Positions 62,915 to 64,000 of a stretch of 64,000 nucleotides of DNA are shown here, piece by piece (position 1 is the first letter of the stretch; every line of letters starts with the position of its first letter). The notes under the pieces were generated by a model. It was not told the origin of the DNA and made no database searches. It saw nothing but the letters and a program-made list of their open reading frames with translations. Origin of the DNA: Hydrangea macrophylla (taxonomy: Eukaryota > Streptophyta > Magnoliopsida > Cornales > Hydrangeaceae). The position numbers were made by a program, and so were the translations under genes. Where the stretch lies: contig CM066991.1 in NCBI GenBank assembly GCA_033977485.1, forward strand, positions 133,195,999 to 133,259,998, written 5' to 3'.

Positions 62915-63132
62915 AGTTAGCTATTAGAATTATTAGTTTTATAGTTTTAGGGTAGTTTAGTCTTTTACTTTCTATTAAGATAATACTGTATACCTAGATA
63001 TACTATTATTGTCTCTTCTTTTCTATTGTATTCATTCATTCAGTTTTTGTGTTATGAGAAACTCTAGCTCTCTTTTCTCTTTTTCCTTTGTTGTTTTCTT
63101 GATTATTTAATATATTCACATGGTATCAGAGC
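62915..63132 (+). mobile_element. Copia-type LTR with tRNA-Met primer-binding site
   Basis: An LTR-like sequence ends ATATTCACA at 63120 and is followed directly by TGGTATCAGAGC (63121-63132), the initiator tRNA-Met primer-binding site. The left end (GTTAGCTATTAG) is not sharply defined. The leader continues to about 63280 with a duplicated phrase GAAGAAGAAGACATCTGGTT (about 63188 and 63264). No gag frame follows within the window. Confidence 0.7.
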
Positions 63133-63279
63133 AGGTTCGAATTTCATCCACGATTTTCGCAAATCCAACTGAAATTTAAACGAAGAACGAAGAAGAAGAC
63201 ATCTGGTTCGAATATATTCACATGGTAAAATTTCAGTTTTGTAATCGAAATAGGGGAAAAACGAAGAAGAAGACATCTG

Positions 63280-64000
63280 GTTAGCGATTCGCTCGCGCGG
63301 CCTACTTGCGCAACCTGTGCAAACTTAGGTAGAAAAGTGTTTTTCAAACATATTTCATAAACAGCCTGATCGCTCGCGCGACCCATCGCTCGAGCGGCTC
63401 GTGAGCGGGACAGGACATTTTGGGCAGTTTGTTTCCTTTTCAGTAAGGAATTGTTTGGAAAAGGTTTCAAAAGTCTCTACAGAACTGTTTGAAAGATATT
63501 TTATTTTCTGTAAGATGCTTTAAAGAAAAGACTTGATAAGAAGAATTAAGACTGAGTTTCATGTTCGTACGGATATTCAGATTTATAATTAGTAGATGTA
63601 GTTATAATTTCCATGACATTAGCATACATGATAGCGTCGAGGTTGAGTTGACATGCATGATTTGTGAGAAAGCGTGAAAAGAGTAAAAGAGATTGTGTGT
63701 TAGTATGGGTTGCCTCCATGGACATTCTCTACCTGAGTTTCAAATACTGATTAAGAATATTTCTGGTATGCCGTGGTGGTACTATAGTGTGATGTCATGG
63801 ATTAAGGCAGTGGATGTTGTGATGATGTGGTTCTAGGGTGCCTTTTAAATATGACGGTGGCAAATTGGACACTCCCTGGCACCCATGGTAGTGCTATTGT
63901 GTGTGACGCCTACACGGACACTCCCTGATACTCGATTCTGGATACTAATCGAGATTATCTCTGGTATACCATGGTGGTATTATAGTGTGATGCCGTGGAT
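63280..64000. mobile_element. LTR-like sequence cut by the window end
   Basis: Two GC-rich clusters (CGCTCGCGCG at about 63290 and 63371; CGCTCGAGCG at 63387-63396) lie in otherwise AT-rich DNA. From 63715 there are three diverged copies of a unit containing CTGG(T/C)A..CC(G/A)TGGTGGT(A/G)(C/T)TAT and GTGTGATG(C/T)C. This arrangement resembles the solo LTR at 29767. The ends are not visible. Confidence 0.4.

Overview
The window is nuclear DNA from a flowering plant, almost certainly a woody-type eudicot. It is AT-rich, has long GT-AG introns, many simple repeats, plant-type LTR elements and plant gene families. I cannot name the species. No complete novel multi-gene system was found. The interest lies in gene order and in several unusually well-preserved transposon insertions.

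Layout. (1) 1-9.3 kb, + strand: the 3' part of a SAC-domain phosphoinositide phosphatase gene (SAC2-5 group), seven exons, with three transposons in its 3.5-kb last intron. (2) 11.7-14.8 kb, - strand: a complete five-exon gene for 40S ribosomal protein SA (uS2), with telo-box and site II motifs upstream. (3) 15.2-34.5 kb: about 19 kb of repeats, including a degenerate L1-like ORF1, two solo LTRs with 5-bp target duplications (TSDs), two Helitron candidates and several hAT-type elements with 8-bp TSDs. (4) 35.0-50.3 kb, + strand: a complete 16-exon SWA2/Noc1/CEBPZ-type ribosome-biogenesis gene of 1,027 codons, with a GC-AG intron and an RTE retroelement in another intron; the RTE was itself hit by an hAT MITE and an Au-type SINE. 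(5) 51.8-53.8 kb: a copia element with matching LTRs and TSD whose internal part is deleted and partly inverted. (6) 54.4 kb: a SAUR gene of the SAUR76-78 type. (7) 55.8-56.8 kb: an old 18S rRNA gene fragment. (8) 57.4-60.3 kb: a minisatellite and DNA transposons. (9) 60.7-61.0 kb, - strand: a second SAUR gene. (10) 62.2-64 kb: a LINE-derived insertion, a copia LTR with primer-binding site, and an LTR-like sequence cut by the window end.

Two of the genes serve the ribosome: SA is a small-subunit protein and SWA2 acts in pre-60S assembly. The two SAURs belong to auxin-linked growth control and the SAC protein to PI(3,5)P2 turnover. The order SAC - RPSA - SWA2 - SAUR matches, from memory, pieces of several duplicated Arabidopsis segments, so the block is probably ancestral. 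Exon borders were placed by hand from splice consensus, reading phase and family conservation, and reading phase closes across every junction of the three spliced genes.
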